DNA of 64,000 nucleotides from CAIQJJ01 sp964606085 (GTDB lineage Bacteria; Chloroflexota; Anaerolineae; Anaerolineales; UBA4823). The position numbers were made by a program, and so were the translations under genes. The notes beneath the pieces are model-generated. The model was not told where the DNA came from. It did no database searches and worked only from the letters and a program-made list of their open reading frames with translations. Of this stretch, positions 1 to 10,073 are shown piece by piece. The stretch is taken from NCBI GenBank assembly GCA_964606085.1, contig CAZSFD010000001.1:62001-126000 (forward strand), written 5' to 3'. Within the stretch, counting starts at the first letter, position 1; every line of letters begins with the position of its first letter.

Positions 1-1278
1 GGCGTAATCTTGCAGGTCGAAGGTGTGCTGCTGCCATGATTGCGTGTTGTCGCGCTCCCAGAACAGGGTTTCGACAACATCGCCTGAATTATTCAGCACC
101 ATCACATATTGGGCATCGAAAGCCAGTGGGCCATTGCCAAATTCGCTGCCTACCAGAGGGCGCGCTGGCAATGGGCGCAGACTGGATTCGCCGCTGACCG
201 TATAGAGCCACACTTGCAGCGAAGCGCTGCCGACCCCAGCCGGGATGCTGACCTGCTGGCGGGCCGATGAGTAAGCATACTTATTGTGCGCCAGATTGAT
301 AATCCCCACGCGCATGGATTCCAACCCAGCGTGCTTTTGAGCGTCGGAATAATCTGCGGTGTATTCGGTAGCTGGCCTATCCCAATCGGTTTTAGTTTCA
401 AAGCCGCTGTTGCGCAACAAATTGGTACAAACAAATTGCGTTTGGGTCGGCGTAGGGCTGGGGCTGGGGGGTGTGCTGCTGCTCGTGGGCGTGGCTGTGG
501 CCGTGGGCGTGGTGGTGGGGGTGATAGTGTCACCCGGCTGGGTGGATGTGGGCGTGGGGGTCAGTGTGGCCGTTGGGGGCAGTTGGCGCAAGATCACCGG
601 CAGGTAAACATCGGGCGGCGTGGGGGTTTGGGTGATCGTTGGCGAGCTGGTGGGCGTGGGCGTTTCGGTATCGGTTGGCGAGGGGGAGACCGTGGTGGTG
701 ACCACCTGCGGCGAGATCAGCACCGAGCCAGCGATTCCAGCGCCAGGCACACTGCCGCCGGTGGTGCTGCCAAACGAAACCGGCGGCTCGGTTGAAAACA
801 GCACCGGCGTTTCAACATCGGTCAGCGTTTGGCCGGTGGTGAAGGTGATCGAAACGAGGTTGCCGCCGGGCAGGGCGGCGAGCGGCGGGGCCAGGTCGGC
901 CACCATAAAATCGAGTTCGCCGTCGCTGTCGGCAGGGTCGTAGGTGACCTGGGTGAAGAAGGCGCCCGGCGCATGGAAGGTGACGGCATCGGGCAGGCCA
1001 TCCAGGTCGGCATCGGTCGCATCGAAGGTCAACCAGGTGGGGTCAAAATCGAGCGAGAAAACGATGCTGGAGATGGTGGCCGTGACCGGCTCGAAGGTGA
1101 GGGTGAGCGTGACCGGGCTTTCAGGCAAAGCAAGCGCCTGGCTGGGAATGGTCAGGGTTGGCCCGGCAGCGGTGGCCGCCTGTGCCGAAAAGTGCGCCAC
1201 CCCCCAGCCAGCCAACGCCAGGGTCAGAAGAACAAGGGGAATGATCCACCTGCGAGAAAGGACATCCGTTGTACGCAT
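1..1278 (-). CDS. Secreted cohesin-like protein, C-terminus beyond window
   Basis: An open frame of 426 codons runs from an ATG at 1278 to the left edge without a stop, so the gene is partial at its C-terminus. The N-terminus (MRTTDVLSRRW then a hydrophobic stretch to about residue 37) is a signal peptide. Residues 41-188 resemble a cohesin-type beta-sandwich, with the FSLDFDPTWLTFDA motif seen in the cohesins of the next gene. Residues 195-280 are a Thr/Pro-rich linker interrupted by VYLPVILRQ at 224-232. From about 282 a second beta-rich domain begins (NLLRNSGFE), like carbohydrate-binding or choice-of-anchor modules. It lies downstream of another cohesin protein on the same strand, separated by a terminator. 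Function is inferred to be surface display or binding; no catalytic motif is visible. Confidence 0.8.
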   Translation of the reverse strand, partial: MRTTDVLSRRWIIPLVLLTLALAGWGVAHFSAQAATAAGPTLTIPSQALALPESPVTLTLTFEPVTATISSIVFSLDFDPTWLTFDATDADLDGLPDAVTFHAPGAFFTQVTYDPADSDGELDFMVADLAPPLAALPGGNLVSITFTTGQTLTDVETPVLFSTEPPVSFGSTTGGSVPGAGIAGSVLISPQVVTTTVSPSPTDTETPTPTSSPTITQTPTPPDVYLPVILRQLPPTATLTPTPTSTQPGDTITPTTTPTATATPTSSSTPPSPSPTPTQTQFVCTNLLRNSGFETKTDWDRPATEYTADYSDAQKHAGLESMRVGIINLAHNKYAYSSARQQVSIPAGVGSASLQVWLYTVSGESSLRPLPARPLVGSEFGNGPLAFDAQYVMVLNNSGDVVETLFWERDNTQSWQQHTFDLQDYA

Positions 1279-1297
1279 CGAGGTTTCTCCTTACATC

Positions 1298-1337
1298 CAA
1301 AAAATCAGCCTTGCGGGGGGTTGCCCGCCGCAAGGCT
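1298..1337 (-). terminator. Rho-independent terminator after the cohesin/dockerin gene
   Basis: Read on the minus strand, a 10-bp perfect stem (AGCCTTGCGG paired with CCGCAAGGCT, 1307-1316 and 1328-1337) is followed by a run of six T. It lies between the stop codon at 1357 and the next start at 1278, so it would separate transcription of the two cohesin genes. Confidence 0.75.
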
Positions 1338-1356
1338 GGTTGAGAACCGGAGCAAC

Positions 1357-4300
1357 TCAGGGTTCAGACCTGGTGATTACGGGTAAGTATACCTCCCACG
1401 GGCCGAGATGGATTTGCCCATTTTGATGGCTGCCAGGAAGGGTATGGCCCTTTGGATCGCTGAACGAAATGATCGGTGCAAACTCAATGGCCGTATTTTT
1501 GATCGTTTGGGTATCCGTTACCTGGAAAGTAACCGTCATCAGCACACTGTCGGTCAAAACGCCGTTTAATGGCCCGATGATGGCGACATCCAACTCATCA
1601 TTGGGCTGGTCGGGCGTATAGAACACACCGCCAGTAAAGCCAGGTGGCAGATTGAGCGTCACCGAATAGGGGTCGGCGGGATCCAAGTTCAAAAGCGCTG
1701 GATCGTAATTCAACGAAAAGATCAACGTATTCACTTCGCTGCCATTAGATTGATAAGCAATGGGGATTTGCAAAGACTCGCCCCAGTCAACCGTTGTCAA
1801 CAGCGGCATGGCAATCAGCGGATCGCTAGCAGTTGCCGATGAACTTTTCTCAGTGATTGCATCCACCGGAGATGCGAGCGCCTCTAAGCCGCCAACGGGC
1901 CTTGAAATACCGCCGCATGAGCCATTGCCAAAGATCAAGATCACCAGACACGAAATGTCACCGGCATCTACGGCGGCATCCTGGTTGGGATTGCAGCCCA
2001 CCGGGTTGCCGGCGTAACTGCCCAGGGGCGTGTCGCCAGGGGCCGTGCCATCGCCATCGAAGATTTCCAACACTTCGGCAGAGATGTCACCGGCATCGCG
2101 CAAGGTATCGCCATTGCAGTCGCCCAGCAGGCCAGCCAGCACCGTCACCGAGCCATCGGCCACGCGGCCACGCACCGAACTGCCGCTGCGCGCAAACGAA
2201 GCTGGCGGATCACCGGAGAAGCCCACGCGAGCGCTGCGGCTGGCCCCTGGAGGGGCCTGGCAAGCGCCCGAAACCGTCAGGCGTACCGTGGCGATGATGC
2301 CATCTACCAGCGTGCCTTGCGGGTTGCCGCTGGAGTAGATCGAAAAGTCCAATTCGCCGTCGGTATCGCTGGCGCTGTATGTGTACGAGCCACTGAACCC
2401 GGCGGGCAAACTGAAGACCACCGCATCTGCCGGGGTGGTGCTGAAGCTGAGGCAGATTTGGTCGTAGTCGAGTGAGAAGGTGGTCGTGTCAATTTGCTGA
2501 CCGTAGCCGGTAAAGCGGATGGGGACATAGACCGGCTGACCAGGATAGCCAGGCACATTGCTGCTGATGGTCAGGAAGTTGACCGTGACGGCCTGGCGGT
2601 CATAGGCGAACACGTCCCACTTGTTGTTCGAGTCGTCGCTGACCAGGTTCGTGGCTTCCGACGTGAAGGCGATATGCCGTCCATCCGACGAAATCACCGG
2701 GGCGTGGGAGCGGCCATTGGGATATTCGGTGTTGTAGGCTCGCGAAATGCGCTGTGTCAGGCCAATTTCGCGGTCGTGCAGGAAGATATCGCGCACGCCG
2801 TTGATGTCGGGGGTCAGGTCGAGGTTGCTGCCATCGGAGGCATAGACCACAAAACGGCCATCGCCCGAAATGGATGGCGTATACGAATCAGCGTTCGACT
2901 GTGCGCCGACATATGAAGTGGAAACGAGCTTGGTGCGCAGCGTGGCGCGATTGCGCAAGAAGACATGCGCCGTGCCATTGAGCGGCGGTACCACCGTCAC
3001 CAGGTCGGTTGCCCGCGAGATGAAGACGACGAAGTTGCCATCGTAGTTGATGTCGGGCGTGTACGATTCGTTGTTGCCATAGGTGGCAGCGAGGGTGTCT
3101 ATGGATGAAATCAACTCGGTGACGCCCAGGTTGCGATCATAGACAAAGATGTCGGAAAGCGGGCCGTTGACATCGCCAGCCACCAGGTTGGTAGCATACG
3201 AAGCGAAGGCCACATAGCGCCCGTTGCCCGAAATGGCCGGGTTGGTGGAGCCAGCATCGGCCTGCGCTCCGCCCGGCCCAACCGAAACGCGCGTGGTCTG
3301 CAAGGCCCAGGTATCGCGGACGAAGATATCGGAGGGGTCGTTGGTGTCGTTGGCGACCAGGTTGGTGGCATACGAACGGAAGGCCACATAATGCCCATCA
3401 TACGAAACCGACGGCTGATCCGACCGGGCATTGCCCTGCACCCCGCCGCTGGAGACGGAGACACGCGTGGTGCTGCCGGTGTTGCGGTCGTAGAGGAAGA
3501 CATCGCGAGCGCCATTGGTATCGTTGGACACCAGGTTGTTGGCATCGGAGGAGTAGGCCACATAGCGCCCATTGCCCGAAATCGAAACTTCCCACGATTT
3601 TCCGTTGGCCTGTGCGCCGCTCAAGCCCATCGAAATGCGTGTGGTGCTTACCTGGCTGGGTTCGTCGAAGATGCCATCGGCGTCGGCGTCACGGTCGCGC
3701 AGGAAGACATCCCATTGATTGTTGGTGTCGTTGGCCACCAGGTTGGTCGCTTCGGAGGCAAAGACCACATAGCGGCCATCATCGGAGATGCTGCTGCTAT
3801 ATGATTCATATTCCATGCCCGAAGAGCCGCTGCCCTGCACGTTGGCCGTGCTGAGCGAAACGCGCACCAACGAGCCGCCGCCGCAGCTTGGATAGCGGAA
3901 CCAGCCGATGCGGGTGTGCCAGTTGGTGTGCGTATTCAACACCTCGGCGCTGTCGTAATACTCGTTGGCATACCAGAAGACGCACTCATCCACCGGGTCT
4001 GAGGACATGGCGCTGCGCGTGCCCCACAACTCGTTGTTGATCGGCCCGGCGTCATCCTGGTAAGTGGTGGTGCTGGGGGCAATCGGCCATAGGGTGGCCT
4101 CGCCCTGCGCCAGGGTGTTGAGCGGGTCATTGCTCAAGCGCCCGGCATAGCGAATTTGCGCCGCCAGCGCTTCGCTGCCCACGCTGTACCCGATAGCCAT
4201 ATTGCCTTCGATGTCCACGCCCAGGCTCGAAATCCAGCGCGTGTGCGCGTCGGGGTCGAAGCTGCCTTGCTGGTAGAAAGCGGGCGAGGTGGCCGGGTTG

Positions 4301-5454
4301 CGGACTTCATACCAGCGCAGGGCAAACTGATCGCCTGAAACCAGGGTGGTGTGGGCGGCCCACAACGAAGGATTGCCGTTCACTTCGCGGTATTCGAGCG
4401 TGGTCAGTTGGTCAGCCAGCACATCCAGGTTTTCGGTCGTGCCGGGCTGGCCCACCAGGTAGCCCACCGCCTGGGTGTAGGGCAAATCCATGTATAGGAT
4501 GGTGGGGTTAGGGTTGAAGGTGGAAACGTTGTTGATCCAGTCTACTTCCAATTCCCACAGTTCAAACTTATTGGGCGGCTGGATCGAGGCGAAGAGGCCC
4601 GGCGTACCCGTGGGCGGCGGGTTGCCGCTCAGGTTGGCCGGCACCAGGTGGGCATAGTTGGCGGCTTCGTAGAGATAGTGGCTCTGAAAGTGGAAGGGCG
4701 TCAGGCCGTTGACGAGATCGTCACGGTTGAAGGCCCACACGCGCACGCCGCGCGGGTTGCGGGTGGTGCCGTTATTCTCCACATCGAGCATATTGGCGCC
4801 GACGTAGTAACCATCGGGCCACAAAGCCATGCGCGGCTGGAGCGGCAGGTAGGTTTCGATTTGCAGCGTATAGAACCACCAATCGCCGGTGGGTGGGTTG
4901 AAGGGGTCAGGGATTTCGCCGGTGAAAGCGTCCACTTCTTCGACGGCCAGCGAGTTGGAGACGGCGATGCAGTAGTAGTATGGGCCGGTGTCAATGTCGG
5001 CGTCATCGTAGGCCACATCCATCACCACCCAGCGCTGCGCCATGTGATCGTACAGCACGTTCGGCTGGCCGTGGTGGTAGGCGTCGGTGTCGCAGGCCGT
5101 GCCGGTGGCGGCGCCGGTCCAAAACGCGCCAAACGTGCTGCTGGCAATGACATTGCCCACCTTATCGAAGATCGCCAGCGAGGTGTTCACCGCCTGGACG
5201 TAGCGGGTGATGCCGATGTCGCCGCTGGTGTCGGGCTTGACGCTGTCTGGCCCGAAGGCGGGGTCGGCCTGGTCGCGGCGCAGGCCCTCGAAGCTGGCCA
5301 GCGGGGCGGGCATAGCGTCTACGGCCTGGGGCGCGTCGGCTTTGGCGGGGGCGTTGGCGCGTGCGTGAAGCTGATTGGCCGGAAACGCCAGGCCGCCTAA
5401 CAGCAGTGCCGTGATGAGAGTCCCAATCCATATCCTTTTGAGTTTTTGAGTCAT
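1357..5454 (-). CDS. Secreted TolB/PD40-repeat protein with cohesin-dockerin-cohesin tail
   Basis: The start is taken at 5454 (MTQKLKRIWIG), preceded by AAAGGAA, rather than an in-frame ATG 19 codons upstream, because it gives a clean signal peptide. The protein has 1365 residues. About residues 40-520 are an uncharacterised extracellular region. About 528-955 hold seven PD40/TolB-like repeats with a recurring ATNLVxNDTN...DIFV pattern, expected to form a beta-propeller. A first cohesin lies near 961-1098. A type-I dockerin follows near 1105-1180, with two calcium-loop halves (GDCNGDTLRDAGDIS and CNPNQDAAVDAGDIS). A second cohesin lies near 1218-1348, and the C-terminus is VYLPVITRSEP. Cohesin-dockerin pairing is known from cellulosomes; here both partners sit in one chain, so self-assembly or binding to the neighbouring cohesin protein is possible. 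No enzyme domain is visible. Confidence 0.85.
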   Translation of the reverse strand: MTQKLKRIWIGTLITALLLGGLAFPANQLHARANAPAKADAPQAVDAMPAPLASFEGLRRDQADPAFGPDSVKPDTSGDIGITRYVQAVNTSLAIFDKVGNVIASSTFGAFWTGAATGTACDTDAYHHGQPNVLYDHMAQRWVVMDVAYDDADIDTGPYYYCIAVSNSLAVEEVDAFTGEIPDPFNPPTGDWWFYTLQIETYLPLQPRMALWPDGYYVGANMLDVENNGTTRNPRGVRVWAFNRDDLVNGLTPFHFQSHYLYEAANYAHLVPANLSGNPPPTGTPGLFASIQPPNKFELWELEVDWINNVSTFNPNPTILYMDLPYTQAVGYLVGQPGTTENLDVLADQLTTLEYREVNGNPSLWAAHTTLVSGDQFALRWYEVRNPATSPAFYQQGSFDPDAHTRWISSLGVDIEGNMAIGYSVGSEALAAQIRYAGRLSNDPLNTLAQGEATLWPIAPSTTTYQDDAGPINNELWGTRSAMSSDPVDECVFWYANEYYDSAEVLNTHTNWHTRIGWFRYPSCGGGSLVRVSLSTANVQGSGSSGMEYESYSSSISDDGRYVVFASEATNLVANDTNNQWDVFLRDRDADADGIFDEPSQVSTTRISMGLSGAQANGKSWEVSISGNGRYVAYSSDANNLVSNDTNGARDVFLYDRNTGSTTRVSVSSGGVQGNARSDQPSVSYDGHYVAFRSYATNLVANDTNDPSDIFVRDTWALQTTRVSVGPGGAQADAGSTNPAISGNGRYVAFASYATNLVAGDVNGPLSDIFVYDRNLGVTELISSIDTLAATYGNNESYTPDINYDGNFVVFISRATDLVTVVPPLNGTAHVFLRNRATLRTKLVSTSYVGAQSNADSYTPSISGDGRFVVYASDGSNLDLTPDINGVRDIFLHDREIGLTQRISRAYNTEYPNGRSHAPVISSDGRHIAFTSEATNLVSDDSNNKWDVFAYDRQAVTVNFLTISSNVPGYPGQPVYVPIRFTGYGQQIDTTTFSLDYDQICLSFSTTPADAVVFSLPAGFSGSYTYSASDTDGELDFSIYSSGNPQGTLVDGIIATVRLTVSGACQAPPGASRSARVGFSGDPPASFARSGSSVRGRVADGSVTVLAGLLGDCNGDTLRDAGDISAEVLEIFDGDGTAPGDTPLGSYAGNPVGCNPNQDAAVDAGDISCLVILIFGNGSCGGISRPVGGLEALASPVDAITEKSSSATASDPLIAMPLLTTVDWGESLQIPIAYQSNGSEVNTLIFSLNYDPALLNLDPADPYSVTLNLPPGFTGGVFYTPDQPNDELDVAIIGPLNGVLTDSVLMTVTFQVTDTQTIKNTAIEFAPIISFSDPKGHTLPGSHQNGQIHLGPWEVYLPVITRSEP

Positions 5455-5744
5455 ATCTGTGCCATTCCTTTCGTGAAGAGAAAACCGATTATCTGACCGG
5501 CGTTGGCGCAATGACCACCTGAAAACACCAGGCCAGCCGCCGAGACAAGATCACCCTAATTATGCGGACGGGCAGATAGGAACAGAGTAAAGACATCCTT
5601 AATTTTACGTTGAAATGGGCGAAATGCCATGTTTTTAATGGCATTCACTGGCAGCGAGGTTGTTAACCAGCCCTTGACAGGTTTTGGTGTGGATTGGGAT
5701 GGGTACGCGATATAATGGGGCAATTTTTAGCCGAGGAGGAAAGA

Positions 5745-8700
5745 ATGTCTAAACGATGGTTAACAATTTTGTTAACAATAGCTCTGTTGAGCATGACCCT
5801 GGGGGGGCTGCCTATCCAACCGGCCCTAGCCAACAACACAACCCAGGCGCTGCCCTTTGCACAAAACTGGTCGGATGGCGGGCTGATCAGCAGCGACGAT
5901 GATTGGTCGCTCGTCCCCGGAATCATCGGCTACCGCGGCGACGGCCTGACCGGCGTCATCGGCGCAGACCCACAGACCATCCTGGCCGATGGCACAGCCA
6001 CCCCCGTGAATGTCAACGCCAACGAGACCAACCCCGACACCTTCATCACCGGCGGCGTGGCCGAATTTACCCTGGCCGACCCGGTCATTGCCCTGCAAGG
6101 GTCAGGCACCGCCGATGCGCCATTCATCCAGATTCACCTCAACACCAGCGGCGCCAGCGACATCCAGGTGGCCTACACCGTGCGCGATATAGATGGCTCT
6201 GCCGACGACGCTGTGCAGCCAGTGGCGCTGCACTACCGCGTGGGGGCAAGCGGCAACTTCACCAATATCCCGGCAGCCTACATTGCCGATGCCACCACTG
6301 GCGGCACGGCCACGCAGGTCACGCCAATCAACATCACCCTGCCCGCCGCCGCCAACAACCAGCCCGAAGTGCAACTGCGCATCATGACGACCAATGCCGA
6401 TGGCAGCGATGAATGGGTGGGCATAGACGACATTGCCATCACCGGCACTACCGGCGACATGCCCCCCACCGTGGCTGCCACCGCCCCTGCCAACGGCGCG
6501 GCTGGCGTGGCTGCCAACAGCAGCCTCGCCATCACCTTCAGCGAGGATGTCACCGTCGCAGGGAACTGGTTTTCCATCAGTTGCGCCAGCAGCGGCGCGC
6601 ACCCTGCCGTGGTCAGCGGCGGGCCGCGCACCTTCACCCTCGACCCGGTAACCGACTTCACCGCCGGCGAAAGTTGCACCGCGGTCGTCACCGCCGCCCA
6701 GGTCAGCGATCAGGATGGCGACGCTGACCCGATGGCTGCCGATTACACCTGGAGTTTCACCATCCAGCCCGAAGCCAGCGCATGTACGGGGTTGTTCTTC
6801 TCGGAATATGTGGAAGGGAGTGGGGACAACAAAGCCCTCGAAATTTACAATGGCACGAACAGCGCCATCGATCTCAGCGGCTACCGGCTTGAGACCTACT
6901 TTAACGGCGCCAGCACCTATACGTCCCTGCTTTTGCAGGGCAGCGTAGCCAGCGGCGATGTGTTTGTCGTTGCCCATCAAAATGCTGCCCTGGGGATCAT
7001 CGCAGACCAGACCAACAACGGCGGCGCGCTCGATTTCAACGGCGACGATGCCATCGTGCTGCGTCGCATCAGCAACAACGCCATCCTGGATGTGATTGGG
7101 CAAGTTGGCACAGACCCCGGCACAGAATGGGGCAGCGGCCTGGCCAGCACCGCCGATAACACCCTGCGCCGCAACGCCGCCATCGCCACCGGCGACGCCA
7201 CCCCCTCCGACGCCTTCAACCCCGCCGCCGAATGGACCGGCTACACCACCAACACCTTCGACGGCCTGGGCAGCCACACAGCCGCCTGCTTCGCCCCCAC
7301 TATCACCCGCATTCATGCCGTGCAGGGCAGCGGCACAGCCAGCCCGCTCGTTGGGCAAAGCATCACCATCGAAGGCATCGTCATCGGTGACTTTCAAGAT
7401 ACGGTCGGCGGCTTCTTCGTGCAGGAAGAAGATAGCGACGCCGACAGCGACCCGCTCACATCCGAAGGCATCTTCGTATACTCGGCCACCCCGGTCAGCG
7501 TGGGCGACGCCGTGCGTGTGACCGGAGAAGTAGTCGAATCCTACAACGAGACCCAGATCGCCAGCAGCCCGCTGGTCAGCGTGATCAGCAGCGGCAACGT
7601 CCTGCCGGCCCTGACTGAGATCACTCTGCCTATCGCCAGCCTGAGCGACTGGGAAAATTACGAAGGGATGCGCGTGAGCTTCCCGCAAAACCTGGTAGTG
7701 ATCGAAACCTATCACCTTGGCCGCGGCGGCGTGCTGGCCCTGGCCGACCAACGCCTTTACCAGCCCACGCATATTGCTCTGCCCGGCGCAGACGCCAATG
7801 CCGTGTTGGCCGAAAACATGCGCCACGGCATCTTGCTCGATGACGGCTCCGAGCAGCAAAACCCCGATCCCATCCGTTGGCCCGCTTCCGCCGGATTGAG
7901 CGCCGCCAACACTGTGCGCAGCGGCGACCGGGTGAGCGGCGTACAAGGCATCCTCACCTATCGCTGGTCAGGCTGGAGCGGCACCAATGCCTGGCGCATC
8001 TACCCCACCGGCGAGGATCCCACCTTCACCGCGGCCAACCCGCGCCCGACGGCCATCGCTCGCAACGGACAGGTGCGCGTGGCCAGCTTCAACGTGCTCA
8101 ACTACTTCAATGGCGATGGCGCGGGCGGCGGCTTCCCCACCGCCCGCGGCGCAACCACGCCTGAAGAATTTACCCGTCAACGGGATAAGATCATCAGCGC
8201 CATCCTTGCCCTCGACGCCGACATCATCGGCCTGATGGAAATCGAAAACGACGGCTACGGCCCGCAAAGCGCCATCGCCGACCTGGTGAGCGGCCTGAAC
8301 GAGGCCACCAGCCCCGGCACATACGCCTACATCAACCCCGGCACAGCCACCTTCGGCGGCGACGAAATCGCCGTGAGCATCCTCTACCGCCCGGCAGTGG
8401 TCAGCCCCAGTGGGTCCGCCGCATTCACCGATAGCGGCGCATTCACCCAGGGAACAGGCCGCCGCAACCGCCAGCCACTGGCCCAGACCTTCACCGCAGC
8501 AGGCGAAGTATTCACCGTTGTCGTCAATCACTTCAAATCGAAAGGGTCGGCGTGTGATGCCGCCGCAGGCCCCTTCCCCGCCGACCCCGATACCGGCGAC
8601 GGCCAGGGCAACTGCAACCTCACCCGCAACATGGCCGCCGCAGACCTGCGCGACTGGCTGGCAACCAACCCCACCGGCACGAGCGACCCCGATTACCTCA

Positions 8701-9770
8701 TCCTGGGCGACCTCAACGCCTACGCCCGCGAAGACCCGCTCACCACCCTGGCCGCCGCCGGCTATACCAACCTGGCCCGCCGCTTCTGGGGCGACAGCGC
8801 CTATTCCTACGTCTTCACCGCACAGATCGGCAGCCTCGATTACGCCCTGGCGAACGCCGCCCTGCTCAACCAGGTCACTTTCGTCAGCGAATGGCACATC
8901 AACGCCGATGAACCGACCAGCCTCGACTACAACACCGAGTTCAAGAGCGCCGGGCAAGTCACTGGCCTGTATGCCCCCGATGCCTACCGCGCCTCCGACC
9001 ACGACCCGCTCGTGATCGACCTGTTCATGCCCTGCACCAACGCCGATGTCACCAACCTGGCGCTCAGCTATGGTGCGGCCTGGCACTGCGGGCCGCCCAA
9101 CGCCTGGCTTGGCGCAAATGTGGATACCAATACCAACTTCTTGCCCGGCGGCGACGCCGCCGACAACGACGGCATCGAACGCCTGGGCGCGCACTGGCAG
9201 CCCGGCGCAGAAGTCGGCGTAGGCGTCACCGTCAATGGCAGCGGACCCGCCTGGCTGGCTGGCTGGTTCGACTGGAACCGCGATGGCGATTTCACCGATC
9301 CCGGCGAACAAGCCATCAACCGGGTTGTCGCCATCGGCCAGACCAGCATCCCCATCACCATCCCCGTCACGGCGCTGGTCGGTCAGGGCAGCAGCACCGC
9401 CATAGCAGCCCGCTTCCGGCTCTACGAAAGCGCCAGCGAGCCTGCCGGGCGGCCAGCCGCCATCCAGGCCGCGCAGATCAACGGCACAGCCAGCGGCGGC
9501 GAAGTGGAAGATTACACCTTCGACTTTGGCCCCACTGCCATCACCTTGCATACGCTAAACGCCGCATCCCGCCCGGCAACCTGGGGCCTGGTGATGGCGC
9601 TGCTGCTCATCGGTGCGGCGCTCGTGCCGACAGCCCGCCTTCTGGCCCTGCAAACGAAGCCCCGCACGGCAAACGCCCTGCACGGCAAGAGACCATCTTC
9701 CGCCACCACCCCGCCCGGCGATGGATCGTCTGGCCGACCATCGCCGCCCGGCGATCAATCGCCGGGCTAA
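5745..9770 (+). CDS. ExeM/NucH-type extracellular endonuclease/phosphatase
   Basis: The start at 5745 (MSKRWLTILL) follows a strong GAGGAGGAAAGA ribosome site and opens a signal peptide. Domains in order: beta region 30-235; SbsA-like Ig domain about 239-342 (FSEDVTV); lamin-tail domain about 346-480 (FFSEYVEGSGDNKALEIYN); OB-fold about 519-635 (GIVIGDFQ); endonuclease/exonuclease/phosphatase domain about 776-1095 with FNVLNYF, LMEIEND, NHFKSKG, LGDLNAY and SDHDPL, so the catalytic set looks complete; a GEVEDYTFDF beta domain about 1100-1262; and a C-terminal membrane helix about 1279-1302. This arrangement fits the ExeM/NucH family of secreted DNases that degrade extracellular DNA for phosphate or nutrients. 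The last 40 or so residues are low-complexity and end inside a GCCCGG palindrome whose edge supplies the TAA stop. A TATAAT lies at 5711-5716, without a well-spaced -35. Confidence 0.88.
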   Translation: MSKRWLTILLTIALLSMTLGGLPIQPALANNTTQALPFAQNWSDGGLISSDDDWSLVPGIIGYRGDGLTGVIGADPQTILADGTATPVNVNANETNPDTFITGGVAEFTLADPVIALQGSGTADAPFIQIHLNTSGASDIQVAYTVRDIDGSADDAVQPVALHYRVGASGNFTNIPAAYIADATTGGTATQVTPINITLPAAANNQPEVQLRIMTTNADGSDEWVGIDDIAITGTTGDMPPTVAATAPANGAAGVAANSSLAITFSEDVTVAGNWFSISCASSGAHPAVVSGGPRTFTLDPVTDFTAGESCTAVVTAAQVSDQDGDADPMAADYTWSFTIQPEASACTGLFFSEYVEGSGDNKALEIYNGTNSAIDLSGYRLETYFNGASTYTSLLLQGSVASGDVFVVAHQNAALGIIADQTNNGGALDFNGDDAIVLRRISNNAILDVIGQVGTDPGTEWGSGLASTADNTLRRNAAIATGDATPSDAFNPAAEWTGYTTNTFDGLGSHTAACFAPTITRIHAVQGSGTASPLVGQSITIEGIVIGDFQDTVGGFFVQEEDSDADSDPLTSEGIFVYSATPVSVGDAVRVTGEVVESYNETQIASSPLVSVISSGNVLPALTEITLPIASLSDWENYEGMRVSFPQNLVVIETYHLGRGGVLALADQRLYQPTHIALPGADANAVLAENMRHGILLDDGSEQQNPDPIRWPASAGLSAANTVRSGDRVSGVQGILTYRWSGWSGTNAWRIYPTGEDPTFTAANPRPTAIARNGQVRVASFNVLNYFNGDGAGGGFPTARGATTPEEFTRQRDKIISAILALDADIIGLMEIENDGYGPQSAIADLVSGLNEATSPGTYAYINPGTATFGGDEIAVSILYRPAVVSPSGSAAFTDSGAFTQGTGRRNRQPLAQTFTAAGEVFTVVVNHFKSKGSACDAAAGPFPADPDTGDGQGNCNLTRNMAAADLRDWLATNPTGTSDPDYLILGDLNAYAREDPLTTLAAAGYTNLARRFWGDSAYSYVFTAQIGSLDYALANAALLNQVTFVSEWHINADEPTSLDYNTEFKSAGQVTGLYAPDAYRASDHDPLVIDLFMPCTNADVTNLALSYGAAWHCGPPNAWLGANVDTNTNFLPGGDAADNDGIERLGAHWQPGAEVGVGVTVNGSGPAWLAGWFDWNRDGDFTDPGEQAINRVVAIGQTSIPITIPVTALVGQGSSTAIAARFRLYESASEPAGRPAAIQAAQINGTASGGEVEDYTFDFGPTAITLHTLNAASRPATWGLVMALLLIGAALVPTARLLALQTKPRTANALHGKRPSSATTPPGDGSSGRPSPPGDQSPG

Positions 9771-9927
9771 CCAGCGGCGCCCGCTCAAGCGGGCTTCGCA
9801 CCGAGCATGGGCGCTGGCAAGCCGGTTTCAACCGGCGCTGCTGATTAGCCCGGACATTCATGTCCGGGCGGCGATCGTGCCAACAGCCCGCCTGCTCGCC
9901 CCACAAACGAAGCCCCGCACGGCGAAC
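9622..9927. repeat. 53-bp direct repeat flanking the nuclease stop codon
   Basis: Positions 9622-9674 (inside the 3' end of the nuclease gene) and 9875-9927 (downstream of its stop) are the same length and differ at about six positions by eye. Both contain AAACGAAGCCCCGCACGG. The second copy no longer codes for the protein, so the tail of the gene seems to have been duplicated together with the palindromes between the copies. Confidence 0.75.
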
Positions 9928-10026
9928 ATCCCGCCCGGCGATCAATCGCCGGGCTTTACGTTTATACGAGGCAAGCATCAACCATGCGCGCAAGTCAGAG
10001 ACTTGCACCACAAACGGTATTTACCG
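9746..10026. repeat. Cluster of short palindromes (REP-like)
   Basis: This is the content of the gap of about 300 bp between the nuclease and the methyltransferase. Perfect small hairpins occur at 9746-9767 and 9933-9954 (GCCCGGCGAT/ATCGCCGGGC), 9780-9793 (CCCGCT/AGCGGG), 9821-9836 (GCCGGTT/AACCGGC), 9848-9869 (GCCCGGACAT/ATGTCCGGGC), 9990-10006 (GCAAGTC/GACTTGC) and 10016-10026 (CGGTA/TACCG). Stems differ, but most have a small TCAA- or TTCA-type loop. The clustering resembles REP/BIME arrays. No transposase lies nearby. Confidence 0.8.
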
Positions 10027-10073
10027 GTAAAAATGGTGATATGATCTCAATTTGATCACCAGAAAGGGTTGCC

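Noticed and set aside
5674..5716. TTGACA at 5674 and TATAAT at 5711 as a promoter of the nuclease gene
   Set aside because: The gap is 31 bp, far from the usual 16-18; the TATAAT may be real but this -35 cannot be paired with it.
6102..9551. Two very long open frames (over 500 codons each) antisense to the nuclease gene
   Set aside because: They follow the strong third-position GC bias of the real gene, read as Gly/Ala/Val/Asp-rich low-information protein, and have no ribosome site or recognisable domain.
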